DNA of 64,000 nt from an uncultured Flavobacteriaceae bacterium (GCA_947500435.1 CANMRV010000002.1:558001-622000); one strand, 5' to 3'. Shown: positions 9,132 to 17,980, counted from the stretch's first letter. The notes: generated from the sequence alone by a model not told the origin. Made by a program: numbers and translations.

Positions 9132-10892
9132 ATGTTTATGAAAACAAGTATCAAATTTTTAATGGGAATTGGCATAGCTTTAAGTCACTTAGCTTTTAGC
9201 CAAAACGAACAAAACAGTTCATACGACCAATTCAAAGTATTGCCTAGTGAAAAGGTATACCTTAGTATGAATACTTCTTTGCTTTTTACAGGTGAATACC
9301 TTTTTTATAAAATGTATTGTTTAAATGACAAGACCAAGCAGCCAAGTGAAATCAGTACCATTGGTTACGTAGAGCTGATAAGTGAGGACAAAGAAGTTGT
9401 TTTTAAACATAAAATCCGATTAGTAAAAAGTCAGGGACAGGGTGATTTTTTTGTACCTACGACTGTTCCCTCGGGAAATTACAAGCTCATTGGCTATACC
9501 CGTTGGATGAGAAATGGAAGTATGGATGTATTCTTCCAAGAAGATATTAGCATCATAAATCCGTATCAAGTCAATCAGGATGCCATTCTACCGGATTTAA
9601 CGGAAAAAGAAGCTATTGGTGAAACCGTGAGTATTCCTGAAATTAAAGAGGATAAACGTTTTGTATTATCCACAGATAAAGAAAGTTATGCTAAGAAATC
9701 TAAAGTAACGCTTGGACTTCAAAATTTTAGAGGAGCTTCAGGTTACGGTAATTATACGGTATCCGTCCGAAAGAAAGAGGCGTTGAAAAACACAAACAAG
9801 CATACCCCAGAATCCTATATAGAATGGCATAAAAAGCAGATGACAACTACAGAAATATTTTATCCGAAAATTAAGTTCGCGCCAGAGTTGGATGGGGAAT
9901 TGATAAAAGGAAAACTCATTGCCAAAGATGGGGTGGCGTCTGTTGCAAACAAAAAAATCAGTGCTTCAATCCCCGGAGAAGATTTTCAACTTAAAGTTTT
10001 TTATACGGATAGTTCAGGTATTTTTCATGTAAACGTAAATAAAGATTACACTGTACCCTTTGCTTTATTTCAATTGCTGGAAGGTGACGAAGAAGCATAT
10101 ACCATCCAAGTAATTCCAGAAGAACCTTTGGATTATACTTCCCTAAAATTCCAGAAGTTTTATATTAATCCAGAAATGCAAGACGCAATTGTAAAACGCA
10201 GCGTACACAATCAAATTGAAAATGGGTATTTCGCAGTGAAACCTGACACCTTACGCTTAGACCTCTTAAATGACCCTTACGGAGGAGCATTTGTAGAGAC
10301 TGTCAATCTTGAAGAGTTTACTAGATTCAAAACGCTTGATGAAACAATTGTCGAGCTGGTCCCAAATGTGTGGACCAAAAGAAACAAGGAAGGTAAGAAG
10401 GTCTTCAAAGTACGTTCATTTGATGAGACTTATGAGGAATCAGAGTTTGATGCTTTGGTATATATCGATGGAGTTTTTATAAAAGACCCTGATACTGTTT
10501 TGGATTTTGATACAAGAACAGTTAAGACGGTAAATACAGTCCGTGAGAAATATCGAATAGGCGGAAAGTATTACTTCGGCATGGTCAACATAGTCACCAA
10601 TGAGGGTGCCTATTTTGATGTTTTGAACGATGCTAATATTACCAAACTGGAATTGGATAGTCCACGTCCCATCAAGAACTATTTTAATCAAAAACATCTA
10701 CCAGATTCCAATGATAGAATTCCCGATTTAAGAGGTCAGCTTTTATGGAAACCAACAGTTTCATTTGAGGGTAAGGAACTTGACTTGTCCTTTTATACTT
10801 CAGAAGTTACTGGCGAGTATGAAGTGGTTTTAGAAGGCTTTTCCATCTACGGAAGACCGGTAGCGATACGGGAATCTTTTTCAGTGAATTAA
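9132..10892 (+). CDS. Secreted macroglobulin-like (MG2-type) beta-domain protein
   Basis: A 586-residue protein with a Sec signal peptide (alternative ATG at 9138 gives MKTSIKFLMGIGIALSHLAFSQ). Residues about 35-135 read like the MG2-type opening of Bacteroidetes macroglobulin-like proteins: a KVYLSMNTSLLFTGEYLFYK segment, then a GNYKLIGYTRWMRN segment. Further beta domains follow; there is no thioester motif and no bait region. The gene is 18 bp after the DUF4249 array and probably its last member, so it likely works with the receptor complex in the periplasm or at the outer membrane. The domain call rests on motif resemblance only. Confidence 0.65.
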   Translation: MFMKTSIKFLMGIGIALSHLAFSQNEQNSSYDQFKVLPSEKVYLSMNTSLLFTGEYLFYKMYCLNDKTKQPSEISTIGYVELISEDKEVVFKHKIRLVKSQGQGDFFVPTTVPSGNYKLIGYTRWMRNGSMDVFFQEDISIINPYQVNQDAILPDLTEKEAIGETVSIPEIKEDKRFVLSTDKESYAKKSKVTLGLQNFRGASGYGNYTVSVRKKEALKNTNKHTPESYIEWHKKQMTTTEIFYPKIKFAPELDGELIKGKLIAKDGVASVANKKISASIPGEDFQLKVFYTDSSGIFHVNVNKDYTVPFALFQLLEGDEEAYTIQVIPEEPLDYTSLKFQKFYINPEMQDAIVKRSVHNQIENGYFAVKPDTLRLDLLNDPYGGAFVETVNLEEFTRFKTLDETIVELVPNVWTKRNKEGKKVFKVRSFDETYEESEFDALVYIDGVFIKDPDTVLDFDTRTVKTVNTVREKYRIGGKYYFGMVNIVTNEGAYFDVLNDANITKLELDSPRPIKNYFNQKHLPDSNDRIPDLRGQLLWKPTVSFEGKELDLSFYTSEVTGEYEVVLEGFSIYGRPVAIRESFSVN

Positions 10893-10954
10893 TTTGTAGT
10901 CCTTTACTTTAAAAATAAAAATCTTTACTTACATTTAAAGCATAGAACACAAAT

Positions 10955-12490
10955 ATGCTTTCAAAAGTTTATGGCAGCGCTGTCTTTGGCGTTGAAGCCC
11001 AAACAATAACCTGTGAGGTAAATGTTGATACTGGTGTTGGCTATCATTTGGTAGGCTTACCTGATAATGCAATCAAAGAGAGTAATTATCGCATTGCTGC
11101 GGCTTTGTTGAATAACGGGTATCGCATTCCCGGTAAGAAAATAACACTCAATTTGGCTCCCGCCGATTTACGTAAAGAAGGTTCTGCCTATGATTTGACC
11201 TTGGCTTTGGGTATTCTAACGGCATCAGGACAGATAAATTCAGAACACCTAGAGAAGTATATTATCATGGGGGAGCTTTCTTTAGATGGAAGTCTACAAC
11301 CTATCAAAGGCGCTTTACCCATTGCTATTAAAGCACAAGAAGAAGGTTTTGAGGGGTTTATTTTACCCAAGGGAAATGCCAAGGAAGCTGCTATTGTTAG
11401 TGATTTAAAAGTATACGGCATTGAAAACATTAGTGAGGTAATTGAATTTTTTGATAAGGGAACTCCTTTAGAACAAACCATAATTGACACCCGAGCAGAA
11501 TTCTATAAAAATCTGGATTTTCCAGAATTTGACTTCTCCGATGTAAAGGGACAAGAGAGTATTAAACGTTGTATGGAGATCGCTGCGGCTGGCGGACATA
11601 ATGTGATTTTGATTGGCCCGCCCGGGGCGGGAAAAACCATGCTGGCCAAGCGATTGCCATCGATTCTGCCACCAATGACCCTGCATGAAGCTTTGGAAAC
11701 CACCAAAATACATAGTGTGGTAGGAAGAATTAAAAATATGGGTTTAATGAGTCAACGTCCGTTTCGGAGTCCCCACCATACCATTTCGGACGTGGCTCTT
11801 GTTGGTGGTGGTTCATATCCGCAACCCGGTGAGATTTCACTTTCCCACAATGGTGTTCTCTTTTTAGATGAGTTGCCTGAATTCAAAAGAGGGGTGTTGG
11901 AAGTATTACGACAACCCTTGGAAGATCGTGAAGTAACGATTTCAAGGGCTCGCTTTACGGTCACTTATCCTAGTAGTTTTATGTTGGTGGCTAGCATGAA
12001 CCCTAGTCCTGGAGGGTATTTTAATGATCCTGATGCTCCTGTAACTTCTTCCCCAGCTGAAATGCAGCGGTATTTGGGTAAAATATCAGGACCGTTGTTG
12101 GACCGTATCGATATTCATATTGAAGTGACTCCGGTGCCTTTTGAAAAGTTAAGTGAAGACCGAAAAGGCGAGGGGAGTGTTGAAATACGAAAAAGGGTAA
12201 CACGAGCACGCGAACTACAAACCAAACGTTTTCTAGAATTGGAAAATGTACACTACAATGCCCAAATGAATACGAAACAGATTCGTCAATTCTGTCAGCT
12301 GGACGAAGCCTCTAAAGAACTTTTAAAAAACGCTATGGAAAGACTAAATCTTTCTGCCAGGGCTTACGACCGAATTTTAAAAGTTGCTCGGACTATCGCT
12401 GATTTGGAAAATACTTTGGAAGTTGATGGCAATCATATTGGTGAGGCAATTCAGTATCGGAGTTTAGATCGTGAGGGGTGGTTGGGGTGA
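10955..12490 (+). CDS. comM: YifB/ComM family Mg-chelatase-like AAA+ ATPase
   Basis: A 511-residue protein of full family length. The N-terminal ChlI-type domain (MLSKVYGSAVFGVEAQ, NLAPADLRKEGSAYDL) is followed by an AAA+ core with Walker A GPPGAGKT at residues 221-228, Walker B LFLDELPEF and the Mg-chelatase segment SFMLVASMNPSPGGYF, and a C-terminal helical domain. In other bacteria ComM is a hexameric helicase that drives branch migration during natural transformation. The gene stands alone on the plus strand with its own upstream gap. Its last 15 codons plus stop are duplicated at 13563-13610. Confidence 0.93.
   Translation: MLSKVYGSAVFGVEAQTITCEVNVDTGVGYHLVGLPDNAIKESNYRIAAALLNNGYRIPGKKITLNLAPADLRKEGSAYDLTLALGILTASGQINSEHLEKYIIMGELSLDGSLQPIKGALPIAIKAQEEGFEGFILPKGNAKEAAIVSDLKVYGIENISEVIEFFDKGTPLEQTIIDTRAEFYKNLDFPEFDFSDVKGQESIKRCMEIAAAGGHNVILIGPPGAGKTMLAKRLPSILPPMTLHEALETTKIHSVVGRIKNMGLMSQRPFRSPHHTISDVALVGGGSYPQPGEISLSHNGVLFLDELPEFKRGVLEVLRQPLEDREVTISRARFTVTYPSSFMLVASMNPSPGGYFNDPDAPVTSSPAEMQRYLGKISGPLLDRIDIHIEVTPVPFEKLSEDRKGEGSVEIRKRVTRARELQTKRFLELENVHYNAQMNTKQIRQFCQLDEASKELLKNAMERLNLSARAYDRILKVARTIADLENTLEVDGNHIGEAIQYRSLDREGWLG
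12443..12490 (+). repeat. 48-bp direct repeat, copy 1 (3' end of comM)
   Basis: The last 15 codons and stop of comM, encoding EAIQYRSLDREGWLG. The same 48 bp recur at 13563-13610 with four substitutions. Similarity ends abruptly on both sides of each copy. Confidence 0.85.
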
Positions 12491-12514
12491 AACTATTTCC
12501 TACTCGTGCGGCCA

Positions 12515-12529
12515 CCAGTTGCAAACTGG
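12515..12529. repeat. Short inverted repeat just after comM
   Basis: A perfect 6-bp stem (CCAGTT / AACTGG) around a 3-base loop sits 24 bp after the comM stop, next to a G-rich stretch (GCGGGGGTTAG). There is no T-run, so it is not a typical terminator. It may mark the left boundary of the inserted segment or be a small REP-like palindrome. Confidence 0.35.
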
Positions 12530-12671
12530 CATTAGCGGGGGTTAGGGTAAGTTTTAAATTATAATCCTCAAGTTAGAGTAGTATTACAAATATAGTATTG
12601 GTTGGCCTTAGTTAATCTAGGAATGAGCAGGAGCTATTGTGAAAACAAACTCATAAGTTGTTAGACTTTCG

Positions 12672-13412
12672 TTATTTTTTCAACCTTTCTTCAATTAGTC
12701 TTATATCAGATTTAGCCACGCTCCTGTATCTTTTTAAATCTCTTAAATATTGATTTGAATACACATTATATTTTGCTGCTTTTCTTCTGAATTCATCATC
12801 ATAAAAGTATTGAAACATAGCTTTATTATATTTGTTCAACCGCCAATCATTATACCAAGTATGTTTCTCAAATTCTTCTTCATTTTGAAATTGTAGCTTT
12901 CTCATAAGCTCATTATCTTCCTCAATAAAAACTCTATTAATGGAATGCCTTTCTATGATACTCGCAATAAGGGTATCTTTCTCAAAATCTATATTATTTG
13001 ACATGTTTTTTAATAACTCTATTCCTCTTTTGTTCATATTAAACAAAAAATAATTTGAAATTGCCTTAGTGAATATTTCATATTTCTTAAAGCTTAGTTC
13101 AGTTATTGAGTCTAAAGAAGATTTGGATTTTTCTCTTTCTATTATTTTTAACAAAATGACTTTTTTATTTTCATAGTCCTTTATGGGTCTTAAAATATTT
13201 AAAGTGTCTTTTATCAAATCAGCTTTGACAATATTCAAAACACTATTTAATCTTGCTGTTTCAATACGTTTTTCATTCCAATTGTTAATACTTAAAGCAA
13301 TCAAAATTCCGATGACAACCAATACAATCTCCCCAATAGCATAGAGTAGGTATTTACTGAATTTGTTTTCAGTTAGTAGTCGCTGGCGTATTTTTCTAAA
13401 GAATTTAATCAT
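12672..13412 (-). CDS. DUF6090 family single-pass membrane protein
   Basis: A 246-residue protein with the conserved opening of the DUF6090 family: a basic amphipathic start (MIKFFRKIRQRLL), then a helix YAIGEIVLVVIGILIALSIN at about residues 25-44 ending in NNWNE, and a long charged, mostly helical soluble part. Such proteins are frequent and often multicopy in Flavobacteriia; their function is unknown. It runs opposite to its neighbours and lies exactly between the two copies of the comM 3' end, with higher A+T content than the genes around it, consistent with acquisition as a passenger. Confidence 0.75.
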   Translation of the reverse strand: MIKFFRKIRQRLLTENKFSKYLLYAIGEIVLVVIGILIALSINNWNEKRIETARLNSVLNIVKADLIKDTLNILRPIKDYENKKVILLKIIEREKSKSSLDSITELSFKKYEIFTKAISNYFLFNMNKRGIELLKNMSNNIDFEKDTLIASIIERHSINRVFIEEDNELMRKLQFQNEEEFEKHTWYNDWRLNKYNKAMFQYFYDDEFRRKAAKYNVYSNQYLRDLKRYRSVAKSDIRLIEERLKK

Positions 13413-13562
13413 GTGAAGTAGTGGTTGGCGGTTTCCATGTTAAGGTAAGGAAATATTTAATTCCTTATTTTATGCTATACAGGAACGAGGTTGATTTTAT
13501 ACAAGCGACCTGTAGCAGAGCTCAATTCTGTATTTCAGAGTTACACATTCAGGTGTATAGCC

Positions 13563-13610
13563 GAGGCAATTCAGTATCGTAGTTTGGATCATGAGGGGTG
13601 GTTGGGATGA
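13563..13610 (+). repeat. 48-bp direct repeat, copy 2 (orphan comM 3' end)
   Basis: Forty-four of 48 bases match 12443-12490. Read in the comM frame it encodes EAIQYRSLDHEGWLG and a stop; three of the four differences are silent (CGG/CGT, TTA/TTG, GGG/GGA) and one changes Arg to His. No start or reading frame leads into it, so it is a remnant. Confidence 0.85.
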
Positions 13611-13674
13611 TTCAACCAATCTTCCACCCCAAAACATGCTCATATTTTCCTGATATTTATTAATTTGTGAGGAA

Positions 13675-15192
13675 ATGGGCGAGAACCTAAATATTTTTAC
13701 GATTTACACGTCGGAGGATACTGCTGTGATGCAGCACATTGTTAAGCGTTTAAAACCTTCTGAAAAAGCCGATAACATCTCTATTTGGAGTGAAAATCCA
13801 ATTCTTCCAGAGCAGGCTTGGAAACCCCAAAGTGAATCCCGTTTTGAGCAGACCGATGTATTTATTCTTCTAGTAAGCGATGCTTTCATGCATTCGCAGT
13901 TTATCCAGCAGCTTGAATTTAAGATGGTCATTGACCAATACAAGGCTGGAAAGTCCACAGTAGTTCCTGTAATTCTGGATCAATGTCCGTGGGATATTGA
14001 TTTTAGATCAGATGACTATAATTTCAATTTGAATGAGTTGGGCGTTTTGCCTGAGGGAGCAAAACCCATAAAAGAATGGGAATCATCAGAACAGGTTTAT
14101 GATGACATCGCCAAAGAAATAAAAGCTGTGATTGCTTCCTTATCTGGGACTGATACCCAAGAAGAACTTGAAGAAGATGAAGAGGAGAAACTAGCGGATG
14201 TAAAAGAAGAAGAGCAGATTGCCATACTATTTGATGAAGAAAAGGAAGCCCAAGAGGAGAAAAAGCGTAAAGAAGAGGCAGTGGCAAAACAAGTAGCCGA
14301 AGAGATTAAGGCTAGGGAGGAAGAAGCCCAAACCAAACAAAAAGCAGCGGAGCAGCAAAAACAACAGCAAGAAGAAGCGGAATCTAAAAGAAGGGCTGAA
14401 GAGCAAAGACTTCGAGCAGAGGCAGAATCTAAACGAAAAGCCGAAGAGCAAAAGCAACGAGAAGCTACAGAATCTAGAAAGTTAGAAGAGGCAAAGCGAA
14501 AAAAGGAAGAAGCTGAACTAAAAATTCAAGAGGAGCAGGAGCGAAGGAGGCTTGAACAAGAAAATCAACAAAGGCAAACCACAGCGCAAATTAGCCCTGT
14601 CAAAGAAACGAGTGAGGAAGGGAGGTCTAGGTCTAGAAAAAGATTTTTGATAGGTGGTATCGTTGCCTTGCTTGCAATAATTGGCATATGGACCTTCAAT
14701 AGCGGAACCGATGAAGCGATACAACCTTCAGTGAACACCAATACGGATGAAGTAGAAGATTCGATTCCGGTAGAAAAAACTGAAACAGAATCAGCCATCG
14801 AAGAAGAATCACTACCAGAATTAACGATTGGGGACCAATATGATGGCGGCATTGTTTTTTCCATTGATTCAGATGGTAAGTCCGGAAAAGTGGTCCATAT
14901 TGATGATGCTGGCCCCATGCCATGGGCCGACGCCATGATTATCCATGATCAATTGGGCAAAGGGTGGCGATTACCTACTCTCGATGAATTAAAAATTTTA
15001 TATAGTACCTTGGGGCAAGGCGCATCGAACAGTGCTGAGTTTGCGGATAAGTTATATTGGAGTGCAACGCTTTATGATGAATACCAGGCACGGCTTTTAC
15101 AATTCCGCACTGGCAATACCTCATACCACTACAACAAAGAAGCTGAACATCGTCAATTTCTAGTTCGAGCTGTTCGAGACTTCACTCGATAA
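13675..15192 (+). CDS. TIR-domain protein with coiled coil, membrane helix and DUF1566-like domain
   Basis: A 505-residue chimera. Residues about 5-150 match a TIR fold (NLNIFTIYTSEDTAVM, TDVFILLVSDAFMHSQF, STVVPVILDQCPWD); Glu 81 in QQLEFKMVID sits where bacterial TIR NADases keep their catalytic Glu. Residues about 155-310 are a Glu/Lys/Ala/Gln-rich coiled coil. One membrane helix follows at about 324-341 (FLIGGIVALLAIIGIWTF), then an acidic linker and a DUF1566-like domain from about 380 (YDGGIVFSID, GKGWRLPTLDELKILY, YWSATLYDE). Bacterial TIR proteins are often NAD-degrading immune effectors or scaffolds; here the TIR would be cytoplasmic and the DUF1566 part outside. Role unproven. Confidence 0.75.
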   Translation: MGENLNIFTIYTSEDTAVMQHIVKRLKPSEKADNISIWSENPILPEQAWKPQSESRFEQTDVFILLVSDAFMHSQFIQQLEFKMVIDQYKAGKSTVVPVILDQCPWDIDFRSDDYNFNLNELGVLPEGAKPIKEWESSEQVYDDIAKEIKAVIASLSGTDTQEELEEDEEEKLADVKEEEQIAILFDEEKEAQEEKKRKEEAVAKQVAEEIKAREEEAQTKQKAAEQQKQQQEEAESKRRAEEQRLRAEAESKRKAEEQKQREATESRKLEEAKRKKEEAELKIQEEQERRRLEQENQQRQTTAQISPVKETSEEGRSRSRKRFLIGGIVALLAIIGIWTFNSGTDEAIQPSVNTNTDEVEDSIPVEKTETESAIEEESLPELTIGDQYDGGIVFSIDSDGKSGKVVHIDDAGPMPWADAMIIHDQLGKGWRLPTLDELKILYSTLGQGASNSAEFADKLYWSATLYDEYQARLLQFRTGNTSYHYNKEAEHRQFLVRAVRDFTR

Positions 15193-15335
15193 TCGAGATT
15201 TGAACCCGACCGCCGTCATGAAAGTTGTTCCGATAGTGTTGAAAAATACTGTATTGAATTCTACGCGATGTATTATTTTTCCCAACCAAATTCGATAATT
15301 TGGATTTTTCATAGTATATCAAAAAATCATAATAC

Positions 15336-16625
15336 ATGCCGATTAGAGTTGTTGAACTTTTTGCTGGAGTTGGAGGGTTTCGAATAGGCCTTGAAGGCTA
15401 TCCTAAAAAAGAAGATGCTAACTACGAAATAGTATGGAGCAACCAATGGGAGCCGAGTACAAAGACGCAACATGCGAATAGGGTTTATGAAAACCGCTGG
15501 CCAAATTCCAATCATTACGGAGTCAATATTGAGGAGGTCATTGAGAGTGATTTTGATGTGATTCCTGATCACGATTTGTTGGTTGGTGGCTTTCCTTGTC
15601 AAGATTATTCCGTTGCAACCACTTTAAAAAATTCAAAGGGCCTAATTGGTAAAAAAGGTGTTTTATGGTGGAGTATCGAAGCTATCCTAAGAAGAAAAGA
15701 GCATAAACCAAAGTACCTAATGCTTGAGAATGTGGATCGGCTATTAAAATCGCCTTCAAAACAAAGAGGAAGGGATTTTGCCGTTATGCTGGCTTCTTTG
15801 AACAATTTAGGCTATGCCGTGGAATGGCGTGTTATCAATGCCGCAGAATATGGTATGCCCCAAAGAAGGCGAAGGGTATTCTTTTTGGCCTATCACAATA
15901 GTTCTGATATATACAAAAGAATTCAAAATACTACGAATAAGGCGGATTGGCTGGACTCTGATGGTATTATTGCCAATGCCTTCCCTGTTCGAGAAATATT
16001 GAGCAGCTCCATAAGTAATGGAAAAATCGGAAATGATTTAATAAAGGTTTCCGAAGAATTCAATCTTGAAGGAAAAGATAGTCCGTTTGCGAATAGTGGT
16101 CTTATGATTAATGGCGAATTTATAACGGCGAAGACGATACCTTCCTTTAATGGCCCAATGCAAACCTTAGGGGATAAATTAATTGATTCAAAAGACGTTC
16201 CCGAAGAATTCTTTATCACCGAAGCGGATATAAATAAAGCCAAAGGATGGAAATACCTCAAGGGCTCCAAAAGGGAAGTACGACAAACGAAAGAAGGTTT
16301 TAAGTATAATTATAGTGAAGGCAGTATGATTTTCCCGGATGCTTTAGATAATGCGTCAAGAACTATTATAACTGGTGAAGGCGGCGCATCTCCTTCGCGT
16401 TTCAAACATGTTGTCGAACAGGATGGAAGGTTAAGAAGATTAACTCCCATAGAATTGGAGCGTTTAAATATGTTTCCAGATAATCATACCCAATTGGAAG
16501 GTATTTCAGATTCGAAAAGAGCCTTTTTCATGGGAAATGCCTTAGTGGTTGGAATAGTTGAAAAATTGAGCATTGAATTGGCCGCTAGAATAAATGCGAG
16601 CATTGGTCAAGAAGAGTTTGTCTAG
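15336..16625 (+). CDS. DNA (cytosine-5-)-methyltransferase, solitary
   Basis: A 429-residue C5 methyltransferase with the standard motif order: motif I ELFAGVGGFRIGLEG (AdoMet), motif IV GGFPCQDYS with catalytic Cys 88, motif VI MLENVDRLL, motif VIII QRRRRVFFLAY, then a target-recognition region (about 195-340) and motifs IX-X (RRLTPIELERLNMFPDNHT, FFMGNALVVGIVEKL). It would methylate cytosine in a sequence set by the variable region. No restriction endonuclease is adjacent, so it is either an orphan or the remnant of a restriction-modification system. It lies 143 bp after the TIR gene on the same strand. Confidence 0.92.
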   Translation: MPIRVVELFAGVGGFRIGLEGYPKKEDANYEIVWSNQWEPSTKTQHANRVYENRWPNSNHYGVNIEEVIESDFDVIPDHDLLVGGFPCQDYSVATTLKNSKGLIGKKGVLWWSIEAILRRKEHKPKYLMLENVDRLLKSPSKQRGRDFAVMLASLNNLGYAVEWRVINAAEYGMPQRRRRVFFLAYHNSSDIYKRIQNTTNKADWLDSDGIIANAFPVREILSSSISNGKIGNDLIKVSEEFNLEGKDSPFANSGLMINGEFITAKTIPSFNGPMQTLGDKLIDSKDVPEEFFITEADINKAKGWKYLKGSKREVRQTKEGFKYNYSEGSMIFPDALDNASRTIITGEGGASPSRFKHVVEQDGRLRRLTPIELERLNMFPDNHTQLEGISDSKRAFFMGNALVVGIVEKLSIELAARINASIGQEEFV

Positions 16626-16661
16626 GGAACCTATCTTTGGACAGATAACTTGGTTAAAAAA

Positions 16662-16705
16662 GAATGGGTTAAGAAGGCACTGTGTTTCTTAACCCATTCA
16701 CGTTT
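16662..16705 (+). terminator. Rho-independent terminator after the methyltransferase
   Basis: A perfect 14-bp stem (GAATGGGTTAAGAA at 16662-16675, TTCTTAACCCATTC at 16686-16699) with a 10-base loop, followed by ACGTTTTT. It lies 37 bp after the methyltransferase stop. Confidence 0.75.
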
Positions 16706-16738
16706 TTAATAACCGAATCTAATAACTAACCCTATGCT

Positions 16739-16840
16739 TTAATATTTACATTTCCGTAAAAAACAGGACGTATATGCTCCATAAGAAGCAAAAAGCACAG
16801 TAACCATAAACCAAGTAATCATTAATTGTAGTTTTCTCAT
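16739..16840 (-). CDS. Candidate 33-residue membrane peptide
   Basis: A short minus-strand frame of 34 codons: start MRKLQLMITWFMVT, one hydrophobic helix, and a basic Cys-containing tail CFLRKCKY. Basic start, one hydrophobic span and basic end fit a small inner-membrane peptide. It lies in an otherwise empty gap after the methyltransferase terminator. There is no second line of support, and chance frames of this size are common, so the call is tentative. Confidence 0.35.
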   Translation of the reverse strand: MRKLQLMITWFMVTVLFASYGAYTSCFLRKCKY

Positions 16841-17099
16841 CCATAACATTGAGGTTTGAATATAAAACGGGATGAGAGCTATGGAGAACTGTTAGATTCG
16901 TGCAACGAACCGAATACTCGATTTGGTGTAAAATACCCGATTAGGGGTGTTTTTTTATCTGTGAAAGGGAAAAAAGAAATTACGCTATATCCTTGAAAAA
17001 TAGCATTTTAACTATCCTATTTAGGAAAAATAAGTCACAAAAAACCAATAAGTTTATATTTTGAGATGTTTTTTAGCTAGAAGCTAGAATTGGTAGTAA
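16841..17099. other. Intergenic stretch with one terminator-like hairpin
   Basis: No gene is seen. At 16932-16957 a 7-bp stem (AATACCC / GGGTGTT, one G-U pair) around GATTAG is followed by a T-run on the plus strand, which would fit the end of a short plus-strand transcript. The rest is A+T-rich with no clear promoter. Confidence 0.3.
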
Positions 17100-17924
17100 C
17101 TACTTGTTGACGTTGATAAGAACCGCCTCGCAGCTTTTTAAATCGGAGTTGAGAATAATATTTTCAGATACTTCTCCATCCGTAATTTCAATAGAGACTG
17201 TATTGGGAGGGAATTGCCCTAAGTTGTGGGCGTATAGAAATAAATCATTGGGTTTTGAAGAATCCAGCTTGAGCTCAAAAACTTTTTTTGTGTATTCTAG
17301 AAGGTATTTTGAAACAATAGCTTCACCGTTTAAGTAAATAGAAACAATGTCTCCATCTTTTCTGCCATGATCCCATAGATTGATACGAATGTTTTCTGCG
17401 CTAACATTTAATTCTTTAACGTAGTTGATACTTCTTCCGTCAAAAGTTTTTCGAGTAACAGGTTTTTCAGGAGTATCTTCAACAACTGCCAGTTTTACCC
17501 TTGGTACTTTTTTAATGGTGAACATGGAAGTAGCAAACTTTGCAATACTATACTTATCCTCTGGAAATAATTCAATGCCAAATACACGATAATTATCACC
17601 CTCCATGCCAGGATCGAGCTTTATTTCATCTATAAAACTGGTATTCGTAAAAATACCCAACTCCTGAACGACCATATCGTCTTTTGATAAATAGAACTGT
17701 ATGGTTTTGTTTGTGGGAATATTTTCCGTAGACCATTCTAGCTTTGCTTTTCCTGGGGACATCCAAACGGTAGTGCTATTGGGATTACTAATATTGATAG
17801 CGGTTTTTACATTGGATTGATGAGTTTCGTCATTACAAAATGAGACCGAACTACCATTTTTAGAATGTAGGAAATTGGATTGAAAAAGGCATATCGCAAG
17901 TGCGAAGAGGACTATGTGTTTCAT
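17100..17924 (-). CDS. Secreted protein of unknown function
   Basis: A 274-residue protein. The frame extends upstream to 18014, but those first codons lie in the terminator of the neighbouring gene; the ATG at 17924 gives a clean signal peptide MKHIVLFALAICLFQSNFLHS. The mature part looks all-beta, with a first domain at about 40-140 and a second at about 180-270 containing IRINLWDHGRKDGDIVSIYL and VSIEITDGEVSEN, a pattern typical of small periplasmic beta sandwiches. No catalytic motif is seen and no partner is obvious. A gap with a terminator separates it from the aminotransferase gene upstream. Confidence 0.6.
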   Translation of the reverse strand: MKHIVLFALAICLFQSNFLHSKNGSSVSFCNDETHQSNVKTAINISNPNSTTVWMSPGKAKLEWSTENIPTNKTIQFYLSKDDMVVQELGIFTNTSFIDEIKLDPGMEGDNYRVFGIELFPEDKYSIAKFATSMFTIKKVPRVKLAVVEDTPEKPVTRKTFDGRSINYVKELNVSAENIRINLWDHGRKDGDIVSIYLNGEAIVSKYLLEYTKKVFELKLDSSKPNDLFLYAHNLGQFPPNTVSIEITDGEVSENIILNSDLKSCEAVLINVNK

Positions 17925-17980
17925 TATTAAGTTGTTACCAGAACTGTGTTTATTCAGGTATGGGACTATCAGATTAACGA

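Noticed and set aside
12491..13562. An insertion sequence between the two comM ends.
   Set aside because: No transposase or integrase frame and no terminal inverted repeats were found; only the DUF6090 gene and the 48-bp flanking repeats are visible.
15195..15226. A tRNA T-arm-like sequence on the minus strand (GGTCGGGTTCAAATCTCGA).
   Set aside because: The T-stem and loop can be drawn, but no matching acceptor, D or anticodon arm exists in the flanking 100 bp. It is at best a remnant and more likely chance.
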